From NCBI GenBank assembly GCA_964451785.1, contig CAYVJG010000005.1:38566-102565 (forward strand): 64,000 nt of DNA, given 5' to 3'. This document shows positions 1-8,006 of this stretch, piece after piece. Source of the DNA: JAJYSO01 sp964451785 (GTDB taxonomy: Bacteria; Bacteroidota; Bacteroidia; Flavobacteriales; Flavobacteriaceae). The stretch's first letter is position 1. Each line of letters starts with the position of its first letter. The notes under the pieces are model-generated. The model had not been told where the DNA came from and searched no databases. It worked only from the letters and a program-made list of their open reading frames with translations. A program made the position numbers and the translations under genes.

Positions 1-492
1 ATCAATAGGTTCTTTTTTACGTCCATCATAAGACAATTGCCAGTCTGTAATTTTAGGATTAAACAAGACGTGAAGGGCAAATTTTGACAAACGCGCTTCA
101 ATATAACGCGGTGCTGCGGCTCTATCTCCTGTATAGATATTACCCCAGTTTCCCTGCATGTCAATCAAGAGTTCTTTTTGTCCTAATTGAACCATAGCAT
201 CGCCAATGCTGGCATCACCATGAGGGTGATATTGCATGGTGTGTCCGACAATATTGGCTACTTTATTATAGCGTCCATCGTCGAGTTCTTTCATGGCGTG
301 CATGATGCGGCGCTGTACAGGTTTAAAACCGTCTTCAATTGAAGGGACGGCCCGTTCTAAAATAACATAAGAGGCGTAATCTAAAAACCAATCTTCATAC
401 ATCCCTGATACTTTTTTTAAAGTTTCTTTAGGGCTGTTATTATCTGATGAGTAATTGTGGTTTAATTCGTCGTTTAAATTATTTTCGTCCAT
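1..492 (-). CDS. parC: DNA topoisomerase IV subunit A, N-terminal part (cut by window edge)
   Basis: The first 164 codons of a type IIA topoisomerase A subunit, the strand-cutting half of topoisomerase IV, which decatenates replicated chromosomes. The reading frame starts at the ATG at 490-492 and runs off the window at base 1. It shows the family motifs GFKPVQRRI and PHGDASIGDAM, and APRYIEARLS, which contains the catalytic Tyr that links covalently to DNA. The acidic, Asn-rich first 20 residues are not conserved in the family. It lies 67 bp downstream of parE on the same strand, so the two are probably one operon. A GyrA identity is less likely because of the adjacent parE. Confidence 0.9.
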   Translation of the reverse strand, partial: MDENNLNDELNHNYSSDNNSPKETLKKVSGMYEDWFLDYASYVILERAVPSIEDGFKPVQRRIMHAMKELDDGRYNKVANIVGHTMQYHPHGDASIGDAMVQLGQKELLIDMQGNWGNIYTGDRAAAPRYIEARLSKFALHVLFNPKITDWQLSYDGRKKEPID

Positions 493-559
493 TGATTAAG
501 TCGCAACTATTAATTAAGAAATACAAGAAGATTAATTTGAAAGGGATTCTGCAGATTGT

Positions 560-2416
560 TTAAGCTGATTCTTCTACTATAGTGTCAAGCTCGGTACGCA
601 AATTATTGATAATAAATTTTTGGCGATCACTGGTGTTTTTGCCCATATAGAAGCTCAACATGGTTTCGATGCCCATCTCTTTGTCCAGCATCACGGGGTC
701 TAAACGTATATCTTCACCTATAAAATAGCGAAATTCATCAGGTGAGATTTCTCCTAGTCCTTTAAATCGCGTAATCTCAGGCTTACCTCTAAGCTTATCT
801 ATAGCTTGTTTTTTTTCTTCTTCTGAGTAACAGTAAAAAGTTTCTTTTTTATTGCGCACTCTAAATAAAGGAGTCTGCAAGATATACAAGTGTCCTTCTT
901 TGATTAATTCAGGAAAAAATTGCAAGAAGAAGGTGATGAGTAACAAGCGAATATGCATGCCGTCCACATCGGCATCTGTAGCAATAACAATGTTGTTATA
1001 GCGCAAATCTTCAATAGAATCTTCAATATTTAGAGCGGCTTGTAGCAAGTTAAATTCTTCATTTTCATACACAATCTTTTTGGTCAGTCCATAACTGTTG
1101 AGCGGCTTCCCTTTCAGACTGAATACGGCTTGAGTTTTGACATCACGTGATTTGGTAATACTACCACTTGCTGAATCACCCTCTGTAATAAACAAAGTGC
1201 TTTCCAGATTGCGTTCTTTTTTAATATCACCGAGATGTATGCGGCAATCGCGCAATTTTTTATTGTGTAAACTCGCTTTTTTAGCGCGTTTTCGAGCCAG
1301 TTTCCGAATCCCTGACAAGTCTTTACGTTCGCGTTCGGCGGTCAAAATCTTGCGTTGTAAAAGTTCAGCTACTTCTTCATGACGATGTAAATAATTGTCT
1401 AAATTTCGTTTTATAAAATCGACAATATAGGTGCGCACAGTAGGTAAGTCCCCGCCCATTTCAGTTGAACCTAATTTGGTTTTGGTCTGGCTTTCAAACA
1501 CCGGTTCCATCACCTTTAAGCTTATAGCTGACACGATAGACTTACGGATGTCATTAGGATTGTAATTCTTGTCGTAAAATTCACGAATCGTTTTTACCAA
1601 AGCTTCTCTAAAAGCATTTTGATGCGTTCCGCCCTGCGTGGTGTGTTGCCCATTGACAAATGAATGATACTCTTCGCTATACTGGGTTTTATTATAAGTA
1701 ATCGCTACTTCTATATCTTCACCTTTGAGATGAATAATAGGAAATAAACGATCTTCTTCGTTAATGTTTTCTGATAATAAATCTTTTAAACCCTCTTCAG
1801 AATAATATTTTTCACCATTAAATACAATCGTTAAGCCCGGATTGAGGTAAACGTAGTTTTTAAGAAGCTTTTCGACGTATTCATGACGGTATTTGTAATT
1901 TTTAAAAATCTCTTCATCAGGTACAAACGTCACTTTAGTACCACGGCGTCTTGAGGTTTCGTCTAGGCTTTCAGTGTTTGTTAATTCACCGCGTTCAAAC
2001 TCCGCCGAAACAGATTTTCCATCACGAGTGGATTCGACTCTAAAATAACTGGACAGAGCATTAACGGCTTTAGTACCTACGCCGTTGAGTCCAACCGATT
2101 TTTTAAACGCCTTGGTGTCGTATTTTCCTCCGGTATTCATCTTAGAAACCACGTCAACGACTTTTCCCAATGGGATTCCTCGGCCATAATCACGTACAAT
2201 TACACGTTGTCCTTGAATGGAAACTTCAATGGTTTTACCCACTCCCATAACATATTCATCAATGGAGTTATCCATAACTTCTTTAAGGAGAATATAAATA
2301 CCATCATCAGCACTTGAGCCATCGCCAAGTTTACCAATATACATTCCGGGGCGCATGCGGATATGTTCTTTCCAATCTAGTGAGCGTATGTTTTCTTCTG
2401 TGTACTGTGTTGCCAT
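560..2416 (-). CDS. parE: DNA topoisomerase IV subunit B
   Basis: ATPase subunit of topoisomerase IV, 618 aa. The GHKL/Bergerat ATP-binding fold occupies the N-terminus (EVMDNSIDEY near residue 50, GRGIPLG, then the GVGTKAVNALS lid). The transducer domain follows, and the TOPRIM metal site is visible as FITEGDSASG near residue 412 and DADVDGMHI near 484. Its length and the lack of the long insertion seen in many GyrB proteins fit ParE. It is directly followed by parC, so the A2B2 enzyme is encoded together. A -7 promoter box lies about 40 bp upstream of the start. Confidence 0.93.
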   Translation of the reverse strand: MATQYTEENIRSLDWKEHIRMRPGMYIGKLGDGSSADDGIYILLKEVMDNSIDEYVMGVGKTIEVSIQGQRVIVRDYGRGIPLGKVVDVVSKMNTGGKYDTKAFKKSVGLNGVGTKAVNALSSYFRVESTRDGKSVSAEFERGELTNTESLDETSRRRGTKVTFVPDEEIFKNYKYRHEYVEKLLKNYVYLNPGLTIVFNGEKYYSEEGLKDLLSENINEEDRLFPIIHLKGEDIEVAITYNKTQYSEEYHSFVNGQHTTQGGTHQNAFREALVKTIREFYDKNYNPNDIRKSIVSAISLKVMEPVFESQTKTKLGSTEMGGDLPTVRTYIVDFIKRNLDNYLHRHEEVAELLQRKILTAERERKDLSGIRKLARKRAKKASLHNKKLRDCRIHLGDIKKERNLESTLFITEGDSASGSITKSRDVKTQAVFSLKGKPLNSYGLTKKIVYENEEFNLLQAALNIEDSIEDLRYNNIVIATDADVDGMHIRLLLITFFLQFFPELIKEGHLYILQTPLFRVRNKKETFYCYSEEEKKQAIDKLRGKPEITRFKGLGEISPDEFRYFIGEDIRLDPVMLDKEMGIETMLSFYMGKNTSDRQKFIINNLRTELDTIVEESA

Positions 2417-2455
2417 AAATATTTAGTGATGAGCCCTAATATAAAACGATTCGTG

Positions 2456-2463
2456 CAAATATA
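2456..2463 (-). promoter_or_regulatory. Putative -7 box for parE-parC
   Basis: Read on the minus strand this is TATATTTG, matching the Bacteroidota primary sigma consensus TAnnTTTG. It sits 40 bp before the parE ATG. No convincing -33 TTTG was found at the expected distance. Confidence 0.45.
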
Positions 2464-2580
2464 AAAAGAGTTTTAAAGATTTAACCGTTTTATTTCAATT
2501 ATAGCGGGGTTTAACAGCTAAACCGGAGGTTACTTTTTTCTTTACTTTTTTTATGGGTATTAAAATTCTGAGAAGTTTAG

Positions 2581-2588
2581 TAGTTTTG
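2581..2588 (+). promoter_or_regulatory. Putative -7 box for the first SDR gene
   Basis: TAGTTTTG lies 20 bp upstream of the ATG at 2609, leaving a leader of about 14 nt. The -33 element is weak. Confidence 0.45.
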
Positions 2589-2608
2589 AATCGAAAACTA
2601 AAATACAA

Positions 2609-3334
2609 ATGACATCTATCACTAAAAAAACAGCCTTTATCACCGGTGGATCTAAGGGATTAGGACGCGCTATTGCCTTTGCATTTATACAAGCTGGTAT
2701 TCACGTGAGTATTACAGGCCGAGACAACAAGCGCTTGAAAACTTGTCTTGAAGAACTAAAACAAAACAATCCTCATGGTGTGAAAATTACTGGATTTCAG
2801 GCCGATGTAACCAGTTATAGTCAACTGCAGCAAGCCGTTGAAGATAGCCTCAAAGTACATGACAAAATTGATATTGTGATAGCTAATGCCGGATTTTGGC
2901 AATCGGCTTCAATTGATGAACTAACGGTTGATTTATGGAATAAAACCATTGCTACTAATCTGTCGGGCGTATTCTATACCCTTAAATCTACTTTGCCAGC
3001 CTTAAAAGTGAGTAAAGGCTACCTCTTCTCAATTTCTAGCCTACTAGGAGCCAATTTTGCACCAAACTGTAGCGCGCATGTGGCGGCAAAATTTGGGGTT
3101 ACCGGATTTACCCAAGCAGCTATGCTTGATTTGCGCCAATACGGCATTAAAACCAGTACGATTATGCCCGGATCTATTGCTACACATTATACTTCAGAAA
3201 CTCCTAAGGCGGATTATGAATGGAAAATTCAACCCGAGGATATTGCTAAAATTTTACTAAACCTAATCGCTATGCCGGCTCGAACACTACCGAGCAAAGT
3301 AGAAGTACGCCCTTCTTTCCCGCCACAGAAATAA
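2609..3334 (+). CDS. SDR-family protein with catalytic Tyr replaced by His
   Basis: A 241-aa classical short-chain dehydrogenase/reductase. The Rossmann nucleotide site TGGSKGLG is near residue 12 and the NAG motif near 92. The usual YxxxK active site reads H157-VAA-K161, so the proton-donating Tyr is absent while the catalytic Ser region (SISS) and Lys remain. The next gene is a same-length paralogue with an intact YNASK. The pair is clearly a tandem duplication, with long stretches of near-identical DNA near the active site. The NAD(P) site is intact, so it may bind cofactor. Dehydrogenase activity is doubtful and the substrate is unknown. Confidence 0.85.
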   Translation: MTSITKKTAFITGGSKGLGRAIAFAFIQAGIHVSITGRDNKRLKTCLEELKQNNPHGVKITGFQADVTSYSQLQQAVEDSLKVHDKIDIVIANAGFWQSASIDELTVDLWNKTIATNLSGVFYTLKSTLPALKVSKGYLFSISSLLGANFAPNCSAHVAAKFGVTGFTQAAMLDLRQYGIKTSTIMPGSIATHYTSETPKADYEWKIQPEDIAKILLNLIAMPARTLPSKVEVRPSFPPQK

Positions 3335-3352
3335 CAAATATTATGTTATTTT

Positions 3353-3514
3353 ATACGGAAATGATTTTTAAAATAGACTAAATATTTTGTCGTTAAAATT
3401 TCAAAGGTCAAGGTAAAAAGCACAGGCATAGCCTTAGCTATGACGAGCATTTATAACGCAGAGATTTGTAATTTTAACAGGAAGATTGGTCCATTTTGAA
3501 TGTCACTTCCGTAT
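3353..3514. repeat. Dispersed structured repeat A, copy 1 (MITE-like, paired ends)
   Basis: A 162-bp intergenic element between the two SDR genes. The ends are inverted repeats (ATACGGAAATGA at 3353 and TCACTTCCGTAT at 3503). The centre carries the palindrome CATAGCCTTAGCTATG. It aligns along its whole length with the reverse complement of 22303-22473, with shared blocks AAAGGTCAAGG and AACGCAGAGATTT. The ends of the two copies differ in sequence yet pair in both. No coding capacity was seen. Confidence 0.8.
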
Positions 3515-3561
3515 TAGAGCAGATTTAATCAAACTTTAATAGCAATATTACAGCAAAATAG

Positions 3562-3569
3562 TAATTTTG
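3562..3569 (+). promoter_or_regulatory. Putative -7 box for the second SDR gene
   Basis: TAATTTTG overlaps the upstream in-frame TTG at 3567, which therefore should not be the start codon. The ATG at 3585 lies just downstream. Confidence 0.5.
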
Positions 3570-3584
3570 AATAAAATAGAATAT

Positions 3585-4310
3585 ATGGAAAATCTAACAC
3601 ATAAAACCGCCTTTATTACTGGTGGAACCAAAGGAATAGGCTATGGCATTGCCGAAGCGCTTTTAGCTCAAGGTGTCAACGTTGCCATTACAGGTAGAAC
3701 TTTAGAAACGGTTGCAGCTGCAGCTGATGAACTGACTAAATCTAGTCAAACTGAAGCCAAAGCAATTGGCTTGCAAGCTGATGTACGTCAATATACTGAT
3801 TTAGAAGCTGCGGTAACTAAAACAGTAGCTGCTTTTGGCGCTGTAGATATTGTTATTGCTAATGCCGGATTAGGCCACTTTGCCCCTATTGACGAACTGA
3901 CTATTGAACAATGGCAAGAAACAATTGACACGAATTTAAGTGGTGTTTTTTATACGTTAAAAGCCAATATCAATCAACTCAAAGCACAAAAAGGCTATTT
4001 TATTTCTATTGCCAGCTTAGCCGGAACTAATTTCTTTGCTAATGGCAGTGCTTATAATGCCAGCAAATTTGGCGTTACCGGATTTACCCAAGCGGCTATG
4101 CTTGATATGCGTCAATACGGTATCAAAACCAGCACCATTATGCCGGGTTCTGTAGCGACTTATTTTAATGGAAATACGCCTGCCGAAAAAGATGCTTGGA
4201 AGATTCAAAAAGAAGATTTAGGGCAAATTGTCGTTGATTTATTACATATGAATCCGCGTACATTACCGAGTAAAATTGAAGTGCGTCCTTCATTTCCGCC
4301 TTCTAAATAG
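3585..4310 (+). CDS. SDR-family oxidoreductase
   Basis: A 241-aa NAD(P)-dependent short-chain dehydrogenase/reductase with the cofactor motif TGGTKGIG near residue 12, NAG near 92, and an intact active site Ser...Y157-NAS-K161. I chose the ATG at 3585 rather than the TTG at 3567 because the TTG lies inside a -7 box and because this start gives exactly the length and N-terminus of the upstream paralogue. The closest bacterial relatives are often annotated as 3-oxoacyl-ACP reductase-like, but no FabG-specific context is present. The substrate cannot be told from sequence. Confidence 0.87.
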   Translation: MENLTHKTAFITGGTKGIGYGIAEALLAQGVNVAITGRTLETVAAAADELTKSSQTEAKAIGLQADVRQYTDLEAAVTKTVAAFGAVDIVIANAGLGHFAPIDELTIEQWQETIDTNLSGVFYTLKANINQLKAQKGYFISIASLAGTNFFANGSAYNASKFGVTGFTQAAMLDMRQYGIKTSTIMPGSVATYFNGNTPAEKDAWKIQKEDLGQIVVDLLHMNPRTLPSKIEVRPSFPPSK

Positions 4311-4330
4311 ATCGAATCCACTTCAGTTAA

Positions 4331-4664
4331 CTAAAGTTTCGGAGTTATTCTACTGCAATCTTTGTGGTTGAACTACTTCGTAGTTCTGTAAGATATGGTT
4401 AGCTCAATACCCCGAGTGCAACTCGGGGTTATTCATATTCAATCATTACATGGTTGGTTGTTATAAATAGACGTATTCATTAAAAGGTAGAAGACCTTTA
4501 ATGTGATAAACCCTGTACAAACGAAGTGCAGGGTGGGGTAAGGTAGTAACCTTCTTGCTGAACCCCGAAGGGCGTTCAAGGTCAAATGGAATCCATATCT
4601 GATTATCAAACATATAATATCACATATCTAAATACACAATCTCTTAACTTCCCATTTATTACCG
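4331..4664. repeat. Hairpin-array repeat B, copy 1
   Basis: About 334 bp of consecutive short hairpins: GAACTAC-TTC-GTAGTTC at 4370-4386, ACCCCGAGT-GCA-ACTCGGGGT at 4409-4429, a CAATCAT/ATGGTTG stem near 4440, an AAAGGT/ACCTTT stem near 4494, CCCTGTAC/GTGCAGGG at about 4512-4533, and GAACCCCGAAGGGCGTTC at 4561-4578. The whole block matches 59650-60017 in inverse orientation, and part of it matches 63661-63760. It lies between two convergent genes. No ORF of note is present. Confidence 0.85.
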
Positions 4665-4689
4665 ATACTGTCCCCAAAACTTGAGTAAA

Positions 4690-4732
4690 CTAACAAAGGG
4701 ACGATTGAAAAATTCAATCGTCCCTTTGTTAG
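4690..4732 (-). terminator. Strong stem-loop terminator of the glp operon
   Basis: A perfect 20-bp inverted repeat (arms 4690-4709 and 4713-4732) with a 3-nt loop, 15 bp after the stop of the outer membrane barrel gene. The T-tract is poor in both directions. It separates convergent transcription from the repeat array. Confidence 0.75.
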
Positions 4733-4747
4733 TGATAAGGTACAGGT

Positions 4748-5575
4748 TTAAAACAAAGTAGTCGCTAACTGTACACGTGCAAAATTTTGAGAAGGATTCC
4801 AAAATGTACTAAACGAAACCGGGATATGTGTTTTAAACACCGGAATGTTTTTAGTTACTGTAAATCCTACATTGACAATATCAAAATTGTGTTGGCCATT
4901 ACCGTATAAATAAGTCGCGCCTTCAGGTCCTGGATTAAATGCAAATCCACCACCTACAAAGGCGTTTAACGATATGTTTTGTCGGTCAATTACCGGGTAA
5001 CTCGCTTCGACATACGTAGAATAGCGATTAGAATCATAATCGCCTGACTGATCTAATAGGACTTCACCGGCATTAGCGCCACCATACAGCATCACATCGG
5101 CCTCTAAACGGAGAGGGAAGCTATGTTGAAACTGATAAGACATGCGTAAGTCTATAATATGCGTGGTTCGTTTTTGTGAATAATCAAACACTTTATCCGA
5201 AGCCACCGCCGGATTAATGCCACGTGAATTAAACAAATCCCAGATTCCAATACTAAATCCGTTTTTAGCATATTGAATGTAGTAATCTATTTCTTTATAA
5301 TAGGTATCATCACTATCATTAGAGATTGCAGCGGCTCCCCACACTCCTATTTGTAAGGTTTTAGATTTGTTTAAATCGTACCACACCTGACCGGCAATCA
5401 TCGGTTTATCAGTAATGATTAATCCGCGCCAAATATGATTGGTTTGTACACTGGCAGAAAAGTGTAAATTGTCAAAGATTGGGTCATCTATAGATTGTTG
5501 GGTCGGCTCAGTAGTTTGAGCTTGCATTAAAAAAATGCAAGACAAAAATAAGAGCGAAAAAACTGTTTTTTTCAT
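4748..5575 (-). CDS. Outer membrane beta-barrel protein of the glycerol operon
   Basis: A 275-aa protein with a clear signal peptide (hydrophobic segment to about residue 19, ending QAQ) followed by alternating aromatic/polar strands and a C-terminal Phe, as in outer membrane barrels. It resembles the family of Proteobacteria/Bacteroidota barrels annotated only as conserved hypothetical (TIGR02001-like), with the HIWRG segment near residue 47. The start lies 17 bp after the stop of glpF in the same orientation, so I infer a role in passage of glycerol or a related solute over the outer membrane. No direct sequence evidence gives its substrate. Confidence 0.65.
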   Translation of the reverse strand: MKKTVFSLLFLSCIFLMQAQTTEPTQQSIDDPIFDNLHFSASVQTNHIWRGLIITDKPMIAGQVWYDLNKSKTLQIGVWGAAAISNDSDDTYYKEIDYYIQYAKNGFSIGIWDLFNSRGINPAVASDKVFDYSQKRTTHIIDLRMSYQFQHSFPLRLEADVMLYGGANAGEVLLDQSGDYDSNRYSTYVEASYPVIDRQNISLNAFVGGGFAFNPGPEGATYLYGNGQHNFDIVNVGFTVTKNIPVFKTHIPVSFSTFWNPSQNFARVQLATTLF

Positions 5576-5592
5576 TATAAGTCAGTAAAAAG

Positions 5593-6306
5593 TTAGTGTA
5601 AAATTCCAAATAAAATAGCAGCAAAAACGGCACCTAGTAATGGTCCTAAAATAGGAACCCATGAATAGCTCCAATCGCTACCTCCCTTTCCTTTCATTGG
5701 TAAAATAGCATGCATAATACGCGGACCTAAGTCACGGCAAGGGTTGATTGCATATCCGGTAGTTCCACCTAGAGACAATCCAATTGACCAGATCAAAGTG
5801 GTAATAGCCCATTTGCTTAAGCTACCAATTTCTACAGCTGGACTCGTAAAGCTCAAAGCAACATATAGCAGTACGAATGTGGCTAAAAATTCAGAAAAGA
5901 AGTTTAAAGGAATGTTTCGTATAGACGGGGCTGTACAAAAACACGCACGTTGAATATCCGGTTGGTCACTTGTAGCATCAAAATGATCTTTATAGAGTAA
6001 CCATACCAAAAAAGCCCCTAACATTGCGCCTGTAATTTCCCCACCGATATACGGCAACAAATCGGCAGTGGTATAAGTGCCGTGAATCCAGCCGCCTATA
6101 ACTGTGGCGGGGTTGACTTCTCCATTACTGCCTAAGCTATTAGCCACTACTGCGGCAACAAACACAGCAAATCCCCAGCCGGCAGTAATTGAGATGATAC
6201 CACCACCGTGGCCTCCGGTTTTTTTCAATAGCATATTGGCCACAACTCCATCTCCCAAAAGGATGAGAAACATCGTTCCCATCATTTCTGCAATAAAAAT
6301 TTCCAT
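5593..6306 (-). CDS. glpF: Glycerol uptake facilitator (aquaglyceroporin)
   Basis: A 237-aa MIP-family channel of the inner membrane with six hydrophobic segments. The first half-helix motif is canonical (GEVNPAT, NPA near residue 65). The second reads INPCRDLGPR near residue 188, so NPA is changed to NPC while the Arg of the selectivity filter and the Asp typical of glycerol channels remain. It is located 21 bp after glpK and before an outer membrane barrel gene, giving an uptake and phosphorylation unit. Confidence 0.93.
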   Translation of the reverse strand: MEIFIAEMMGTMFLILLGDGVVANMLLKKTGGHGGGIISITAGWGFAVFVAAVVANSLGSNGEVNPATVIGGWIHGTYTTADLLPYIGGEITGAMLGAFLVWLLYKDHFDATSDQPDIQRACFCTAPSIRNIPLNFFSEFLATFVLLYVALSFTSPAVEIGSLSKWAITTLIWSIGLSLGGTTGYAINPCRDLGPRIMHAILPMKGKGGSDWSYSWVPILGPLLGAVFAAILFGILH

Positions 6307-6327
6307 AAGTTTAAAGTTGTGTTTTGA

Positions 6328-7827
6328 TTAATTATCCCAGTTTTTGGCACGTCCAATAGCTTTTTGCCAGCCTTCAATTTTTTTAGCTACTTTTTCTCTA
6401 GGCATATCAGCTTCAAATTGACGGTCAGCCGCCCACTGCTCTTTGATCTCCTCAATGCTATCCCAATATCCAACGGCTAGGCCAGCTAAATAAGCAGCAC
6501 CTAAAGCTGTGGTTTCTAAAGTTTTAGGGCGCAATATTTTAAAACCAAACAAATCAGCTTGGAATTGCATTAAAGGTTCTGAAGCACTTGCTCCACCATC
6601 AACACGCATTTCTGTTGACGCTTTTCCAGCATCTGCTTCCATAGCTTTTACGACGTCGTACACTTGATAAGCAATACCTTCAATGGTGGCACGAGCAATG
6701 TGCGCATCGGTTGTGCCGCGTGTAATACCGACAATGGCGCCTCGGGCATACTGATCCCAATAAGGAGCGCCTAAACCAGTGAGTGCTGGCACAAAATAAA
6801 CGCCATCCGTGTCTTCAACTAGATTAGCTAAGTTGTTGACATCAGGAGAAGTACGAATAATTTTTAGACCATCACGCAACCATTGAATAGCAGCACCCCC
6901 AACAAATACAGAACCCTCTAAGGCATAGTTCACTTTGCCGTTAATTTTCCAGGCAACAGTAGTCAACAAATTGTTTTTAGATAAAATGGCCTTTTCACCA
7001 GTATTCATCAATAAGAAGCAACCCGTTCCGTAGGTTGTTTTGAGCATGCCGGGGTCAGTACACATTTGTCCAAACAAAGCAGCTTGTTGGTCACCGGCTA
7101 TTCCGGCAATAGGGATTTTTGTAGAAAATAAGGTAGTTGCTGTTTTGCCATATACCTCGCTACTTTCTTTAACTTCCGGTAGCATATTACGTGGAATGTC
7201 AAATAACTCAAGTAATTCTTCATCCCATTCTAAGGTGTTGATATTGAATAATAAAGTACGTGATGCGTTAGTAACATCTGTGATAAACATGCGTCCTTGG
7301 GTGAGTTTCCAAATTAACCAGGTATCTACAGTACCAAAGCACAATTTACCTTGTTCTGCTTTTTCACGCGCCCCTTCAACATTATCCAAAATCCATTTTA
7401 ATTTGGTTCCTGAAAAATAAGCGTCGAGTAAAAGTCCCGTTTTTGATTGGATTTTTTCAATTAACCCCGCGTCGCTTTTTAAACTATCACAATATTTAGC
7501 GGTACGACGATCTTGCCATACAATAGCTTTGTAAATAGGTTCAGAAGTTTCACGATCCCAAACAACGGTAGTTTCGCGTTGATTTGTAATCCCTATTCCA
7601 GCGATATTTGACCCATTAATACCAGCTTTAGCAATAACTTCTGCCGCCACTGCAATTTGTGAAGACCAAATTTCATTAGGGTCGTGTTCAACCCAACCTG
7701 GTTTGGGGAAATATTGCTGAAAGTTTTTTTGTGCTACAGCCGAACTTTGTCCGCTGTGATTAAATAAGATGGCTCGAGAGGAAGTCGTGCCTTGGTCAAA
7801 CGTTAAGATGTATTGTTGATTTGACAT
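6328..7827 (-). CDS. glpK: Glycerol kinase
   Basis: A 499-aa FGGY-family kinase that phosphorylates glycerol to sn-glycerol 3-phosphate with ATP. The N-terminal phosphate loop reads DQGTTSSRAI, GITNQRET is near residue 80, and the C-terminal domain carries GAPYWDQYARGAI and GGASASEPLMQFQADL. Its length equals the usual 495-505 aa. It lies between glpD and glpF on one strand. Trapping of glycerol by this enzyme produces the substrate of glpD. Confidence 0.97.
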   Translation of the reverse strand: MSNQQYILTFDQGTTSSRAILFNHSGQSSAVAQKNFQQYFPKPGWVEHDPNEIWSSQIAVAAEVIAKAGINGSNIAGIGITNQRETTVVWDRETSEPIYKAIVWQDRRTAKYCDSLKSDAGLIEKIQSKTGLLLDAYFSGTKLKWILDNVEGAREKAEQGKLCFGTVDTWLIWKLTQGRMFITDVTNASRTLLFNINTLEWDEELLELFDIPRNMLPEVKESSEVYGKTATTLFSTKIPIAGIAGDQQAALFGQMCTDPGMLKTTYGTGCFLLMNTGEKAILSKNNLLTTVAWKINGKVNYALEGSVFVGGAAIQWLRDGLKIIRTSPDVNNLANLVEDTDGVYFVPALTGLGAPYWDQYARGAIVGITRGTTDAHIARATIEGIAYQVYDVVKAMEADAGKASTEMRVDGGASASEPLMQFQADLFGFKILRPKTLETTALGAAYLAGLAVGYWDSIEEIKEQWAADRQFEADMPREKVAKKIEGWQKAIGRAKNWDN

Positions 7828-8006
7828 AATTAATAATTGTATAAGTGATTTTTAGTTTTTTTAGAAAAATAAAGCTGTGAGAACTCCTGTCCACCTCTTT
7901 TAGAATCAAAAAAGGCAGATTAAAACTAGCTTTAACAAGTGATTATATTTAGAAGTTAGTCACTCAGTAGTCAACTAGAACGAGGTATATTCCTTTGGGC
8001 ATTCGC

